Positions 43,469-55,585 are shown, counted from the first letter of the stretch. The stretch is DNA of 64,000 nucleotides from Nitrospira sp. (GCA_021323395.1 JAJONL010000020.1:1-64000); one strand, 5' to 3'. Numbers and translations are program-made. Notes: a model not told the origin generated them from the letters alone.

Positions 43469-43945
43469 TTAGCTTTCTTTCTTGATCTGCTCAGCCAGGT
43501 ACATCTCGAGACCCACCTGCTTGATGGTTTCCATCTGCGTCTCAATCCAGTCGATGTGCTGATCAACGTCTTTCACCATATCTTCGAACATATGCCGGGT
43601 CGTGAAGTCGCCGACCTTGGTGCAATGGACCACTCCCTCGCTTAAGAGACTCAGCATTTCCTGTTCAGCCTTCAGATCCGCCTTGAATTGCTCAGCAACG
43701 GTTTCGCCGACATGCACGGTATTCATGCGTTGCAAGTTCGGTACGCCTTCCAAATACAGAATGTGCTCGATCAATTCTTCGGCATCCTTCATTTCATCGA
43801 AGGAGCGTTGCCGTACATGATGATGCAACCGATCATAGCCCCAATTCGAGCACATCTTGGCATGCACAAAATATTGATTGATCGCGGTCAGGTCCGCCGT
43901 CAGAATCTTGTTAAGGATCTCAATTACGCCCTGCTTAGCTTTCAT
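43469..43945 (-). CDS. bfr: Bacterioferritin subunit with haem Met but altered ferroxidase site
   Basis: A 158-residue bacterioferritin, upstream gene of the pair. Met52 (haem axial ligand) is present in FDEMKDAEEL, and E51, E94 and H130 are kept. But E18 is Asp, H54 is Asp and position 127 is Val, so the di-iron site is weakened. This complements the other subunit: one keeps haem binding, the other the oxidation site. A Fur-box-like site lies about 135 bases upstream. Confidence 0.9.
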   Translation of the reverse strand: MKAKQGVIEILNKILTADLTAINQYFVHAKMCSNWGYDRLHHHVRQRSFDEMKDAEELIEHILYLEGVPNLQRMNTVHVGETVAEQFKADLKAEQEMLSLLSEGVVHCTKVGDFTTRHMFEDMVKDVDQHIDWIETQMETIKQVGLEMYLAEQIKKES

Positions 43946-44079
43946 CGTTCCCTCCTTCCGACAGAACAGTTATCGCCTCGCAAGCAACCTCATCGGTCGC
44001 TCGCCACGGTGACGTAAAAATTCACTTCTATGTGTATGAAGAACCGACGGGCATTGTCAAGTCTTAAGTTACGTATATT

Positions 44080-44094
44080 TGACTACCATTCTCA
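44080..44094 (-). promoter_or_regulatory. Fur-box-like site upstream of bacterioferritin genes
   Basis: TGACTAC-C-ATTCTCA (plus strand) matches the Fur 7-1-7 consensus at about 10 of 14 positions, in an AT-rich patch between topA and the bfr pair. Low-to-moderate evidence that the pair is iron-controlled. Confidence 0.35.
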
Positions 44095-44239
44095 ACTTCG
44101 CTGAAAACAGATCTCAATGTCGATTGTTTCCGAGGGGACGGCGGACCGCCAACAGGCAGAAGGCCCTATGCCGGAGATGAGGACTCGCCAATGACTCAAG
44201 GACGCTTATAAACGGACGCAGATTTGGAAGGAGAACGGA

Positions 44240-46576
44240 TCATCCGGCGTCGCGATAGCCGCACTCCTCGTTACGGCATTGCACGGAACGCCCGGTCTGC
44301 TTACTGACCTTTTCAATGAGAAATGGCGCCTGACAGGTGGGACAGGCCTTGTTGACGGGACGATCCCATAGTGCAAATTCACATTGTGGATAGCGGCTGC
44401 AGGAGTAGAAGTTTCGCCCTTTTTTCGTGCGCTTCTGCACGAGATCTCCCCCGCACTCGGGCTGAGGGCACTTGACCCCCAAGGCGATCGGTTTAGTCGT
44501 CTTGCATTCAGGGTAGGCTGAACAGGCCAGGAACTTGCCGAAGCGGCCGGATTTCACCACCATAGGGCTCGAGCATTTTTCACACTTCTCGTCCGTCGTT
44601 TCTTCCAATTTGGGAACGATCTTGATCGTCCCATCGGGCAGCTTCTCAAAGTTTTGCGTATTCTTGCAGGGAGGATCGTCCTTATAGCCGGGACAGGCCA
44701 GAAACTTCCCATTCCGTCCCCACTTGATCTCCAGCATGCGGCCGCATTTTTCGCAGGGAATGTTCGTGGGTGGCTCGACAATGTCTTTCGGTCCAGGAAT
44801 ACCCTGAGCCAGCTCCAAGTCTTTCACGAAAGGGGCATAAAACTCCCGGACCGCCGCGACCCAAGGCTTCGTGCCTTCTTCCACCTCATCGAGCTGTTCT
44901 TCCATGTGGGAGGTAAATTCGGTATCCAGGAGGTCCGGAAATCCCTTCAGCAGAAAATCGTTGACGGTCCGCCCTGTTTCGGTCGGTAAAAAACGGCCCT
45001 CGACCTTTTCTACGTATTTTCGGTCTTGGATCGTGGAGATGATGGACGCATAGGTGGATGGGCGTCCGATGCCTTTTTCTTCCAACTCACGAATCAACAG
45101 CGCTTCATTGTAGCGTGGAGGCGGCTGAGTGAAGTGTTGTTTGGAAACAAGGCCCGGCAGAGTCTGGCTCTCCTGCGCCGCCAGGCGCAACATCTCGCCT
45201 TCTGTGAGCACGGGAAGCTGCCGGTCCGATTCCTCATCAGTCTCCGCCTCACTTTTAGGCTTCTGCGAAGGCAATTCCCGGTCGGTTCCCTCCAAATACA
45301 CGGCCGTGTGGCCGGCGAATTTGACCACTGTGCCCGTCGTGCGAAACACATAGCGATCCGGTGTTCCCACCGGCGTCGAGTTCACACGTGTCACATCCAG
45401 AATCGCCGGCACCATTTGCGAAGCGATGAAGCGGTTCCAGATCAATTTGTACAGCTGATATTGATCCTGTTCGAGATATTGCCGGATCGTTTCAGGGTCA
45501 CGACCGGCAGAGGTCGGCCGTATGGCTTCATGCGCTTCCTGAGCCGCTTTTTGCGTTTTATAGACGTTGGGCGCGGCGGGCAAATACTCCGACCCGAACC
45601 GCTCTCGAATCACGACTCTCGCATCTTCCATCGCCTCTTGTGAAATGCGCGGTGAATCGGTCCTCATGTAAGTGATCAGGCCCGTCGCCCCTTCCGATCC
45701 GATTTCAACCCCTTCGTACAACTGCTGCGCGAGCGTCATGGTCTTTTTGGGCGTGAAATGCAGCTTCCTTGCGGCCTCCTGCTGAAGCCGGCTGGTAATG
45801 AACGGCGCGACGGGATTGCGCTTCTTCTCTTTGCGTTCGATCGACTGGACCAGAAAAGACTTGCCTTGTACGGCATTGAGAATCTGCTGCGCCTGCTCAG
45901 CCGTTCCGATATCCGCATCCTGTTCGTTGATGGAATGCAGCTTCGCCTCAAAAGGTGGAGGATTTTCTCCTGCCAAGAGGGCCACTATCGACCAATATTC
46001 TTCAGATCGGAAGGCGTCGCGTTCGTTTTCACGATCGCAAATCAACCGCACCGCCACGGATTGGACACGCCCCATGCTGAGGCCGCGGCGTACCTTTTTC
46101 CACAGCAGCTGACTGCCTTGATAGCCGACGATACGATCGAGCACCCGTCTCGCCTGTTGGGCTTGCACGAGCTTCAAGTCTATTTCACCGGGGCTCTTTA
46201 GCGCGCGCTTGATCGCCGCCTCCGTAATCTCATTGAAGAGGACTCGGAAGATCTTGCTTCCCTTCTTTCTTCCTTTGCCATCCAGTTCCTGTGCAATATG
46301 CCAGGCAATCGCCTCGCCTTCGCGGTCAGGGTCCGGCGCCAGAAAGACCGTATCCACTTCCCGGGCTTTCTTCTTGATGTCGGCCAGAACTTTTGATTTA
46401 CCCTTGATCGTCACGTACTGCGGCTCAAAATCGTGTTCCAGATCAACGCCCAGCTTGCTTGTGGGAAGATCTTTGACATGGCCGACGGAGGCCATGACGG
46501 AATAGCCTCGACCGAGGTATTTGGTAATAGTCCTCGCCTTGGTTGGAGACTCAACGATGATCAGAGATTTAGCCAT
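44240..46576 (-). CDS. topA: DNA topoisomerase I
   Basis: Type IA topoisomerase that relaxes negative supercoils. The 778-residue protein has the Toprim motif (SLIIVESPTKARTITKYLG, DPDREGEAIAWH), the catalytic-Tyr loop GLITYMRTDSPRIS, and a C-terminal series of zinc ribbons (CEKCGRMLEI..., CEKCSSPMV..., CPQPECGGDL..., CPTCQAPFLI) typical of the full-length bacterial enzyme. A sigma-70-like promoter is seen just upstream. Downstream gene of the dprA-topA pair on the minus strand. Confidence 0.97.
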   Translation of the reverse strand: MAKSLIIVESPTKARTITKYLGRGYSVMASVGHVKDLPTSKLGVDLEHDFEPQYVTIKGKSKVLADIKKKAREVDTVFLAPDPDREGEAIAWHIAQELDGKGRKKGSKIFRVLFNEITEAAIKRALKSPGEIDLKLVQAQQARRVLDRIVGYQGSQLLWKKVRRGLSMGRVQSVAVRLICDRENERDAFRSEEYWSIVALLAGENPPPFEAKLHSINEQDADIGTAEQAQQILNAVQGKSFLVQSIERKEKKRNPVAPFITSRLQQEAARKLHFTPKKTMTLAQQLYEGVEIGSEGATGLITYMRTDSPRISQEAMEDARVVIRERFGSEYLPAAPNVYKTQKAAQEAHEAIRPTSAGRDPETIRQYLEQDQYQLYKLIWNRFIASQMVPAILDVTRVNSTPVGTPDRYVFRTTGTVVKFAGHTAVYLEGTDRELPSQKPKSEAETDEESDRQLPVLTEGEMLRLAAQESQTLPGLVSKQHFTQPPPRYNEALLIRELEEKGIGRPSTYASIISTIQDRKYVEKVEGRFLPTETGRTVNDFLLKGFPDLLDTEFTSHMEEQLDEVEEGTKPWVAAVREFYAPFVKDLELAQGIPGPKDIVEPPTNIPCEKCGRMLEIKWGRNGKFLACPGYKDDPPCKNTQNFEKLPDGTIKIVPKLEETTDEKCEKCSSPMVVKSGRFGKFLACSAYPECKTTKPIALGVKCPQPECGGDLVQKRTKKGRNFYSCSRYPQCEFALWDRPVNKACPTCQAPFLIEKVSKQTGRSVQCRNEECGYRDAG

Positions 46577-46615
46577 GGGGTTCCGCGTTCCTCACCACTG
46601 CACAGTACCATACCC

Positions 46616-46643
46616 ACTATAACAAATATCGCGTAGCTGTCAG
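46616..46643 (-). promoter_or_regulatory. Sigma-70-type promoter of topA
   Basis: On the minus strand CTGACA (46638-46643) and TATAGT (46616-46621) are separated by 16 bases. The start of transcription would fall about 30 bases before the topA ATG. Good match to the consensus, five of six and five of six. Confidence 0.5.
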
Positions 46644-46653
46644 CCTCCATCTC

Positions 46654-47790
46654 TCATCGCGTCCCGCTCGAGAGCCGCACATACTGAAGGCCGGGCAACT
46701 GGCGAATGCAATTCTTCAATTCCAACGAAAGCAAAATCGGCGTCACGTGAAACGCGGCGAGACCCGTTCGTCGAATCACCTCATCCACCGACTGCGGCAT
46801 TGCATTCAGGGCATCATACACCAGCGTCTCTTGTGTTCCCAACTGAAGGTGCGACTCCGGACGCGCTTCCACTCGCTCGTCAAGCCGACGACGAAATGCC
46901 GCGTCGAGCTGCGGCCGCAATTCGTCGACCACGTCGCGCGCCGATTCCACCAATCTCGCGCCATCTCTGATCAGACTGTTGGGGCCGCGACTATTGTCGG
47001 CCTTCACGAATCCAGGCACCGCGAAGACCTCCCTCCCCTGTTCACCCGCCAATCGTGCCGTGATGAGTGAGCCGCTTTCGATGGCGGCTTCCGTCACCAC
47101 GACGCCCAATGCAAGCCCGCTGATGAGGCGGTTACGCCGGGGAAAATGGTAACTATGAGGCGCAGCTCCGAGCGGCAGCTCCGACAAGACGGCCCCTTGG
47201 TGAGCGATCGCCTGTCGCAGTTGTCGATGCTCCGTTGGATACGTCCGATCCAGGCCGCACCCCATCACGGCGAGCGTTCGCCCTTTCCCCGCGATGGCGC
47301 CACGATGCGCAGCCGCATCGACCCCTCGTGCAAGACCACTGACGATGGTGAATCCCATGGCCGCGAGATCGCGGGCCAATTCTTCGGCCAGCTCCCGCCC
47401 AGCCGCACTCACCTTCCTCGTTCCCACGATCGCCACGGCGTGACGATCGGTTTCCCGCAAGGTGCCCTGAAGATACAGCAGGGGGGGAGGATCGGGGATC
47501 GTCCGGAGAGGAGCCGGATAGTCGGGATCCAGGTACGTCAGCACCGCCACCTGCCGACGCTCCAGTTGAGTCAATTCTTGATCGATTTGCCGAAACTCGG
47601 CCGCGTCGGGACCCCGTTGAATGGCTTCGATCAACTGGGGACGGCAGCCGACTTCCTCCAACGCCGCTGAGGCGGCTCCCAGAACCGAGTCCGGCGTCCC
47701 AAATGACTGCACCAGCTTGAGGAGGATGGCATCGCCTACGCCCGGGATGGCGCGCAACATAAACCAGGGGCGAAGAGATCGGGTATTCAC
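46654..47790 (-). CDS. dprA: DNA-processing protein DprA
   Basis: Loads RecA on incoming single-stranded DNA during transformation. The 378-residue protein has an N-terminal helical region with a GVGDAILLKLV hairpin, the Rossmann-like DprA core (AIVGTRKVSAAG, IVSGLARGVDAAAHRGA, GCGLDRTYPTEHRQL, ELPLGAAPHSYHFPRRNRLISGLALGVVVTEA), and a C-terminal winged helix (DALNAMPQSVDEVIRRTGL). The GTG start at 47790 has a GACGAGA stretch before it. It lies directly upstream of topA. Confidence 0.95.
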   Translation of the reverse strand: MNTRSLRPWFMLRAIPGVGDAILLKLVQSFGTPDSVLGAASAALEEVGCRPQLIEAIQRGPDAAEFRQIDQELTQLERRQVAVLTYLDPDYPAPLRTIPDPPPLLYLQGTLRETDRHAVAIVGTRKVSAAGRELAEELARDLAAMGFTIVSGLARGVDAAAHRGAIAGKGRTLAVMGCGLDRTYPTEHRQLRQAIAHQGAVLSELPLGAAPHSYHFPRRNRLISGLALGVVVTEAAIESGSLITARLAGEQGREVFAVPGFVKADNSRGPNSLIRDGARLVESARDVVDELRPQLDAAFRRRLDERVEARPESHLQLGTQETLVYDALNAMPQSVDEVIRRTGLAAFHVTPILLSLELKNCIRQLPGLQYVRLSSGTR

Positions 47791-47886
47791 TCTCGTCTCA
47801 GCCCATCACGCATGGAAGGTACGATGCTCGCCACCATGCTGCAGAAGCAAATAACGCGCACGAGGGGCATAGCTGCATGCACCGAT

Positions 47887-49398
47887 CTACATCACCACCA
47901 AATCAAACTGTTCGAGGTGCAACCGCTCATCGGGCGTGATCAAGATTTTCGCGCCATATCGCCGCTCGAGTTCTTCGACGCCCGGCTGCTCCTGTTCTTG
48001 TAGGAGAAGCGCAACCGCGGGATGCGCTCCCACCACAACCCGCTGCTGCTCAATCTCGTGCCCCAACCGTCGGACCTCTCGAAAAATTTCGTAGGCCACC
48101 GACATGGGAGACTTGGTATATCCGCGCCCGTCGCAGTAGTGGCAAGGTTCGGAGAGCGATCGCAGCAGGTCTTCCCGCACACGCTCTCGGGAAATTTCGA
48201 TCAATCCGAGATCCGATACCCTGGAAACCCGGGTGCGCGCTTTGTCAGCGGCCATGGCATCCACCAGAGCATGGTAGACCTTGTCGCGATTCTTCTCCCG
48301 CTCCATGTCGATGAAGTCCACGATGATAATGCCGCCGATACCCCGCAACTTAACCTGATAGGCAATTTCCCGCGCCGCTTCCAGATTGTTCCGCAGGATC
48401 GTCTCTTCCTGATCGCGTTTGCCGACAAACCGGCCTGTGTTGACGTCGATCACCGTCATCGCCTCAGTGTGATCGATCACTAAATAGCCGCCTGATTTGA
48501 GCCACACTTTGCGGCTCATGGCGCGAGCAATCTCCTGCTCGACACCCAGGTAATCGAACAGGCTCTCCTCTTTATCGTAAAAATGGATGCGCGATGTTTG
48601 TTCCGGTGAAAACCGTTGCACGAAGTTCTTAATCGCGTTGTACTCTTCACGATTATCGATCAAGAGCCGGTCCACGCGGCGGCCGAAGAGATCACGCACC
48701 ACCCGGAAACTCAAACTCAAATCGCTGTGCAGCAAGCTGGGAGCCGGCTGTTGGTCACGCTTGGTCAACACGTCCTGCCATAAGACATGCAAAAACTCGA
48801 CATCGGACCGGAGTTCCTCTTCCTTCACGCCTTCACTGACTGTTCGAACGATGTAGCCGAATCCCGGCCGGCGGGCGCGTTTCATGATTTCTTTCAGGCG
48901 GGCGCGTTCTTCATCTCGAGGGATGCGCCGGGAGACACCGATATGCTCGACGGTGGGCATGAACACCAAATACCGCCCCGGCAATGACACGTAGGTGGTC
49001 ACCCGAGACCCTTTGGTGCCGATAGGCCCTTTGGAAATTTGCACCATGACTTCCTGGCCCTCGGACAGCAGTTCCTCAATAGGTTTGGAATTTTGGCGTT
49101 TCGGCTTGGGAACTTCCGAATCCTTATTATCGTCGTCATCCCCTTCAACCAGGGTATCCCCGGACTCTGAATCCATGGACAGATCGGAGACATGCACAAA
49201 CGCGGCTTTTTCTAATCCAATATCGATGAATGCCGCCTGCATGCCGGGCAATACCTTGGCCACCCGTCCTTTGTAAATATTCCCTACAAAGTCCTGATCT
49301 TTGGCGCGGTCGCCGTAGAGGTCCGTGACGACCCCATTATCCAGCACCGCCACGCGGGTTTCTTCCCGCGCTATACTGATCGCTATCTCCACACCCAT
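47887..49398 (-). CDS. rng: Ribonuclease E/G family endoribonuclease
   Basis: Processes rRNA and mRNA by cutting AU-rich single strands. The 503-residue protein has an N-terminal S1-type domain (KGRVAKVLPGMQAAFIDIGLEKAAFVHVSDL), the RNase G catalytic core with the two metal Asp sites (MTVIDVNTGRFVG and GGIIIVDFIDM) and the zinc-link CHYCDGRG. Length is close to RNase G and lacks the long C-terminal scaffold of RNase E. The ATG at 49398 with AAAGGAG is preferred over one two codons upstream. Ends the mre cluster, as is common. Confidence 0.94.
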   Translation of the reverse strand: MGVEIAISIAREETRVAVLDNGVVTDLYGDRAKDQDFVGNIYKGRVAKVLPGMQAAFIDIGLEKAAFVHVSDLSMDSESGDTLVEGDDDDNKDSEVPKPKRQNSKPIEELLSEGQEVMVQISKGPIGTKGSRVTTYVSLPGRYLVFMPTVEHIGVSRRIPRDEERARLKEIMKRARRPGFGYIVRTVSEGVKEEELRSDVEFLHVLWQDVLTKRDQQPAPSLLHSDLSLSFRVVRDLFGRRVDRLLIDNREEYNAIKNFVQRFSPEQTSRIHFYDKEESLFDYLGVEQEIARAMSRKVWLKSGGYLVIDHTEAMTVIDVNTGRFVGKRDQEETILRNNLEAAREIAYQVKLRGIGGIIIVDFIDMEREKNRDKVYHALVDAMAADKARTRVSRVSDLGLIEISRERVREDLLRSLSEPCHYCDGRGYTKSPMSVAYEIFREVRRLGHEIEQQRVVVGAHPAVALLLQEQEQPGVEELERRYGAKILITPDERLHLEQFDLVVM

Positions 49399-49543
49399 AC
49401 ACACTCCTTTACACTCAGATCGAGCGGATCGGCAGACGAACGCGGACGCACGGCCCGGGTTCTTTCTCGTCTCGCCGGTGGTCCGGCGCCGGTCTGATTC
49501 CTATGGTTATTTCATACCCAATCAACCGCTGTCCAGGCATCGC

Positions 49544-50662
49544 CTAGTAGAACAGGGTCAACCGTCGTCGCTTTACATTGAGCAACAAACCTAACGAAGC
49601 CATGGTCATGATGGTCGCACTGCCTCCGTAACTGACTAACGGCAGCGGGATTCCGACGATGGGAAACATACCGGCAGTCATCCCGATATTGACCACTACG
49701 CAAAAACACAACATCGCCACAATGCCGGCAGCGAGCAAAGCTCCCAACGTGTCTTTCGCGCGCGCCGCTATTTCCAGCGAGACCCATATCAGCGCGATAA
49801 AGAGGGCCAACAGCACCAATACTCCGACAAAGCCCCACTCCTCGGCATAGACGGCAAACACAAAATCGGTATGTCCCTCCGGCAGGAACTTGAGCTGGCT
49901 CTGCGTGCCCCCGTACAAGCCCTTTCCAGACAATTCTCCTGAGCCGATCGCAATTTTGGATTGCAGCGCGTGATAACCCTTTCCTCCCGGATCGTAGTCC
50001 GGATCGACAAACGCCATGACACGCTGGCGCTGGTAATCATGCAGCGAGGCCCACACCATTTCCCATACAAATGGAAATAACATCACGGAGAGCAACAAAA
50101 TGATGCCCAATGCTTTCGAGCGTACCCCGACCATCAACAGCATGGCGGCGTAGACGGCGAGAAAACTCAGTCCGCTACCCAAATCGGGCTGTTTTAAAAT
50201 CAGCAACAGGCCCGGCAGCACGATCAAACCCGGCACGACGACACGCTGCAGCCAGCCCACACGAGAGACCCGTGAATAGTAGTTGGCCAGCACCAGGACC
50301 AACACGAGCTTGGCAAACTCGGAAGGCTGAAAGGCAAACGGTCCGATCGGAATCCATCGCTGGGCGCCGCGGCTCGACTTGCCCATCACCAGCACGACCG
50401 CCAACAAGATCAAGATCACCGCATAGGTCGGATAGGCCAGACGGGCGATCTTGTGATAATCCGACAGGTACATAACCAGAAATGCGATCGTTCCCAACAG
50501 AATCCAGACGAGTTGTTTGAGATAAAATGGAAAGGTGGTGTCTTGAGAATGGGTGACGCTATAGATCGACAAGACCCCCACAGACAGGATAATCGCGATC
50601 AATCCGATGAAACGGAGATCGAAACTATCCATCCCTCGACTGTCGATCACACGATCAATCAT
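49544..50662 (-). CDS. rodA: Rod shape-determining SEDS glycosyltransferase RodA
   Basis: A peptidoglycan polymerase of the SEDS family working with PBP2 in cell elongation. The 372-residue protein has ten membrane spans and family strings SSRGAQRWIPIGPFAFQPSEFAKLVLVLVLANYY, KQPDLGSGL and GMTAGMFPIVGIPLPLVSYGGSATI. The ATG at 50662 overlaps the mrdA stop (ATGA); a longer frame would start inside mrdA. Confidence 0.96.
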   Translation of the reverse strand: MIDRVIDSRGMDSFDLRFIGLIAIILSVGVLSIYSVTHSQDTTFPFYLKQLVWILLGTIAFLVMYLSDYHKIARLAYPTYAVILILLAVVLVMGKSSRGAQRWIPIGPFAFQPSEFAKLVLVLVLANYYSRVSRVGWLQRVVVPGLIVLPGLLLILKQPDLGSGLSFLAVYAAMLLMVGVRSKALGIILLLSVMLFPFVWEMVWASLHDYQRQRVMAFVDPDYDPGGKGYHALQSKIAIGSGELSGKGLYGGTQSQLKFLPEGHTDFVFAVYAEEWGFVGVLVLLALFIALIWVSLEIAARAKDTLGALLAAGIVAMLCFCVVVNIGMTAGMFPIVGIPLPLVSYGGSATIMTMASLGLLLNVKRRRLTLFY

Positions 50663-52530
50663 GAGGTCTTCGGCCGTGATGCAGTTGCCGACTTCGCCCC
50701 GCCACCGGCGGACGTTCCCTTGAGGACCTGGGGGTACGCTTTGACGTAGGTTTCGATGACTTCCTTCGCCAAGGGGGCAGCCGCGGAACCTCCATGGCCC
50801 ATGTGCTCGGCTAGAACGGCCACAGCGATGCGCGGCGCGTCCACGGGAGCAAAGGCCACAAACCATGCATGGTCGCGAAACTTCTTGGGGATATCCTTTT
50901 CCGGACCGGTGCGCAAAGCCGCCGTCTGGGCCGTCCCGGTTTTGCCTCCAATCGTTACCAGGGCTGACTTCGCTCTGGTCGCGGTCCCCTTCGTCACGAC
51001 GTCGGTCAATGACTCCTTGATCAAGGCAATGGACGCTGGCTTCACTGACACCTTGCCACGAACCGTCGGCGGGAACTCAGCCCGCTCTCCGGTCGCCCGA
51101 TTCATCACGGCCTGAACCAAGCGGGGCTTCATGGACAGACCGTCGTTCGCCACGGTACCGATCACACTCGCCATCTGCAAGGGCGTCACGGTCACATACC
51201 CTTGTCCAATGGCGGCAGAAATGGTTTCACCCGGATACCAGGGCTGATTTCTCGCCTTCTGTTTCCAGGCCGTGGAGGGGACGATCCCCACGCGCTCCGA
51301 CCCCAGTTCGACTCCTGTCTCCTGCCCGAGGCCGAACTGCTTCGCGTATTCGGCTATAGTATCGATCCCCATGCGCTGACCCACGGTGTAAAAATAGACG
51401 TCGCATGAATGAATCAATGCCTGATTCATATCGACCGAGCCATGGCCGCCCGGCTTCCAATCATGAAATAAGCGATTGCCGAACTGATATCCGCCGTTGC
51501 ACCGGACCATCGTCGAAGGCGTCACCGTGTTGGACTCAAGGGCCGCGGCGGCCATCACGACTTTGAATGTCGAACCGGGGGGATACTGGCCCTGCGTCGC
51601 GCGGTTATTCAGCGGCCGACCTTCATTTTGAACGATTTCAACCCATTGTTTGTTTGTCAATTCCTTCGACAACATATTCGGATCGAACCCCGGCCGGCTC
51701 GCCATCGCCAGGACATCGCCGGTGGTAGGATCCAAGGCGACGATAGCGCCCGTCTCTTCGCCTAAGAGATCCTCGGCGACTTTTTGCAACCGGATATCAA
51801 TGGTCAGATACAGATCGTCGCCGGCCATCGGCTTTTCTGCCACCACAGCCCGTTTCTCATGGCCGAGCGCATCGACTTCCACACTCTTTTGCCCCGCCCG
51901 CCCGCGCACCTGCCGGTCGAACGTCTTTTCGACCCCATACTGCCCCACAATGCTGCCCTGGTGGAGATCCGCAAAGTCCGCCCGCTCAAGCTGATCCGCC
52001 GACACTTCTCCCACATACCCCAATAGGTGCGCGGCGACCACCCCGCCTGGGTAATTCCGTTGCGACTCCACTTGAACCATTACGCCCGGGAGATCCAATC
52101 GATGGGACTCGATCAACGTCGCCTCACGCAACGTCAAACGATCCTTGATCTTGCGCGGTTGCAGCTTACTCCCCTTGCCGAGGGACAGCTTCTTCTGAAT
52201 GACCTCTGGATCCAAGTTGAGTAACGCGGCCAGTTGCGCAATCAGGCCCTGACGATCCTTGACATCTTCAAGCGTGACATACAACGCGAAACTCGGCACA
52301 TTGTTGGCCAATAATATCCCGTTCCTGTCAAAAATAAGGCCGCGGGCTGGTTCAAGCACCACTGAGCGGGTTCGGTTATTCTCGGACAGATCCCGATAAT
52401 AAGGACCTTCCCGAATTTGTAGGTGCCACAGTCGCAAGGCGAGGAGCGCAACGACCAACAGCAGGCCTACGCGGAGAATCACTAACCGCCGCTGGAGATC
52501 AAGGAGGTCGGAATCGTTAAATCCTATCAC
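50659..52530 (-). CDS. mrdA: Penicillin-binding protein 2
   Basis: Transpeptidase of the elongation machinery. The 623-residue protein has a membrane anchor (about 15-35), a PBP dimerisation domain, and the catalytic motifs: PGSTFKVVMA (Ser nucleophile in STFK, about residue 317) and GGKTGTAQ (KTG). The insert and length are usual. Partner of RodA, encoded next to it. 45 bases after mreD. Confidence 0.95.
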   Translation of the reverse strand: MIGFNDSDLLDLQRRLVILRVGLLLVVALLALRLWHLQIREGPYYRDLSENNRTRSVVLEPARGLIFDRNGILLANNVPSFALYVTLEDVKDRQGLIAQLAALLNLDPEVIQKKLSLGKGSKLQPRKIKDRLTLREATLIESHRLDLPGVMVQVESQRNYPGGVVAAHLLGYVGEVSADQLERADFADLHQGSIVGQYGVEKTFDRQVRGRAGQKSVEVDALGHEKRAVVAEKPMAGDDLYLTIDIRLQKVAEDLLGEETGAIVALDPTTGDVLAMASRPGFDPNMLSKELTNKQWVEIVQNEGRPLNNRATQGQYPPGSTFKVVMAAAALESNTVTPSTMVRCNGGYQFGNRLFHDWKPGGHGSVDMNQALIHSCDVYFYTVGQRMGIDTIAEYAKQFGLGQETGVELGSERVGIVPSTAWKQKARNQPWYPGETISAAIGQGYVTVTPLQMASVIGTVANDGLSMKPRLVQAVMNRATGERAEFPPTVRGKVSVKPASIALIKESLTDVVTKGTATRAKSALVTIGGKTGTAQTAALRTGPEKDIPKKFRDHAWFVAFAPVDAPRIAVAVLAEHMGHGGSAAAPLAKEVIETYVKAYPQVLKGTSAGGGAKSATASRPKTS

Positions 52531-52575
52531 GAGTCACCCTCAGCCCCCTCACTCTGTAGCCAGGCCTGCATGCGC

Positions 52576-53072
52576 CTATAGCGCCCCGTCGGTGACCATT
52601 CGATCATCCGACCAGCGTCGCCGGAATATCAGGTACAGACCTGCTCCGAGGGCAGCGTCAAAGGCGGCCTGGACCAGGACAGTCGAACGGACTCCCATCC
52701 AGATCTCATCGATACCGGCTGGATTCATCGCGTAGAGGAACACTCCGCTGGACAGGCACGAAATAATCACCAGGCCCACCGTCAGCACGGCCGGCGTAAT
52801 ATGGGCCATGTGGCGGCCGGCGAGACCGGCAAGAAACCCGGCACCGCCCTTTGTCACCACATTGATCCAGAGATCCCCGGCCGACAGCATATCCTGAAAA
52901 CAACCCAAAATCAGGCCAAGGATCAAACCATCAAGCTCTCCACCGAGGAAACCCACAAGGCAGGCCGCGACCAGACCGAGATCAGGTCGCACACCAAGGA
53001 TACTGACGTAATGCAATAACGTCGTTTGGAAAGGCACCACCGCCAGCGCCAGCAAGGCGTACAACAGAAACT

Positions 53073-53076
<4 letters not shown>
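52576..53076 (-). CDS. mreD: Rod shape-determining protein MreD
   Basis: A 166-residue inner-membrane protein with about five spans (FLLYALLALAVVPFQTTLLHYVS; DLGLVAACLVGFLGGELDGLILGLILGCFQDML; the rest). It joins MreC and RodA-PBP2 in the elongasome. Start overlaps mreC stop (ATGA). Confidence 0.9.
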
Positions 53077-54958
<1,882 letters not shown>

Positions 54959-54962
54959 TCAT

Positions 54963-55445
54963 TCAATCCGGCATTTCCAGCTGTCCACTCTCAAGCACCT
55001 GCGTCTTCGCGAGCTCATCGCCTAACCGGCGACCCTGTTCATTCCCGACCACCAATAACGCTTCGAGCGAGAGGACTGCCCCCCAGCCGATCCATCCTAC
55101 ATAGGGTATTTCGAAGGCCAATTGGGCAAGGCCACAGGGCAGATTGCGAATAATCGACTCCCGAAATCCTGCAGGTTCGCGCGCACGGGGCACAATTGTC
55201 TGCAGCCCGATCAGTCGCTTCCCGACACTTCGACCGCCTCCAAAGCCGTCGGCCAGCAATATATAGGCAAGTCCGGCAAGGACACCAACCGGCGGGACCA
55301 ATTTACTCGCCGCAGCCACGATTAAAAGATCGATCAATTTGGCGATGAACCGATTCAACACCTGGGCTTTCGGATAGACGCCCCGTTGAAATGGGCTTTG
55401 CCCGGTTGCCCCTTCCGCCAATGAAGATCTCTCCGATTGGTTCAC
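54963..55445 (-). CDS. RDD-family membrane protein
   Basis: A protein of about 160 residues with an RDD domain: AKLIDLLIVAAASKLV, GVLAGLAYILLADGFGGGRSVGKRLIGLQTI, and a C-terminal pair of spans (IPYVGWIGWGAVLSLEALLVV). RDD proteins are small transport-related membrane proteins. The GTG at 55445 is only a working start: a TATAGT promoter-like hexamer lies at 55446-55451, so the true start may be internal. It stands just upstream of mreB. Confidence 0.7.
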   Translation of the reverse strand: MNQSERSSLAEGATGQSPFQRGVYPKAQVLNRFIAKLIDLLIVAAASKLVPPVGVLAGLAYILLADGFGGGRSVGKRLIGLQTIVPRAREPAGFRESIIRNLPCGLAQLAFEIPYVGWIGWGAVLSLEALLVVGNEQGRRLGDELAKTQVLESGQLEMPD

Positions 55446-55585
55446 ACTATAGCAAATCTCTCTGATCCGCACAAACAAAGTCACAATCTTCCCGCGCTCG
55501 TCGCCGCCGTTCGGATGCTCTTGCCTTTCCAGCCGGTGTCTGAGTAGAATCCACGAAACCAAGCCGACGAAGAAGGCGGGTCTCG

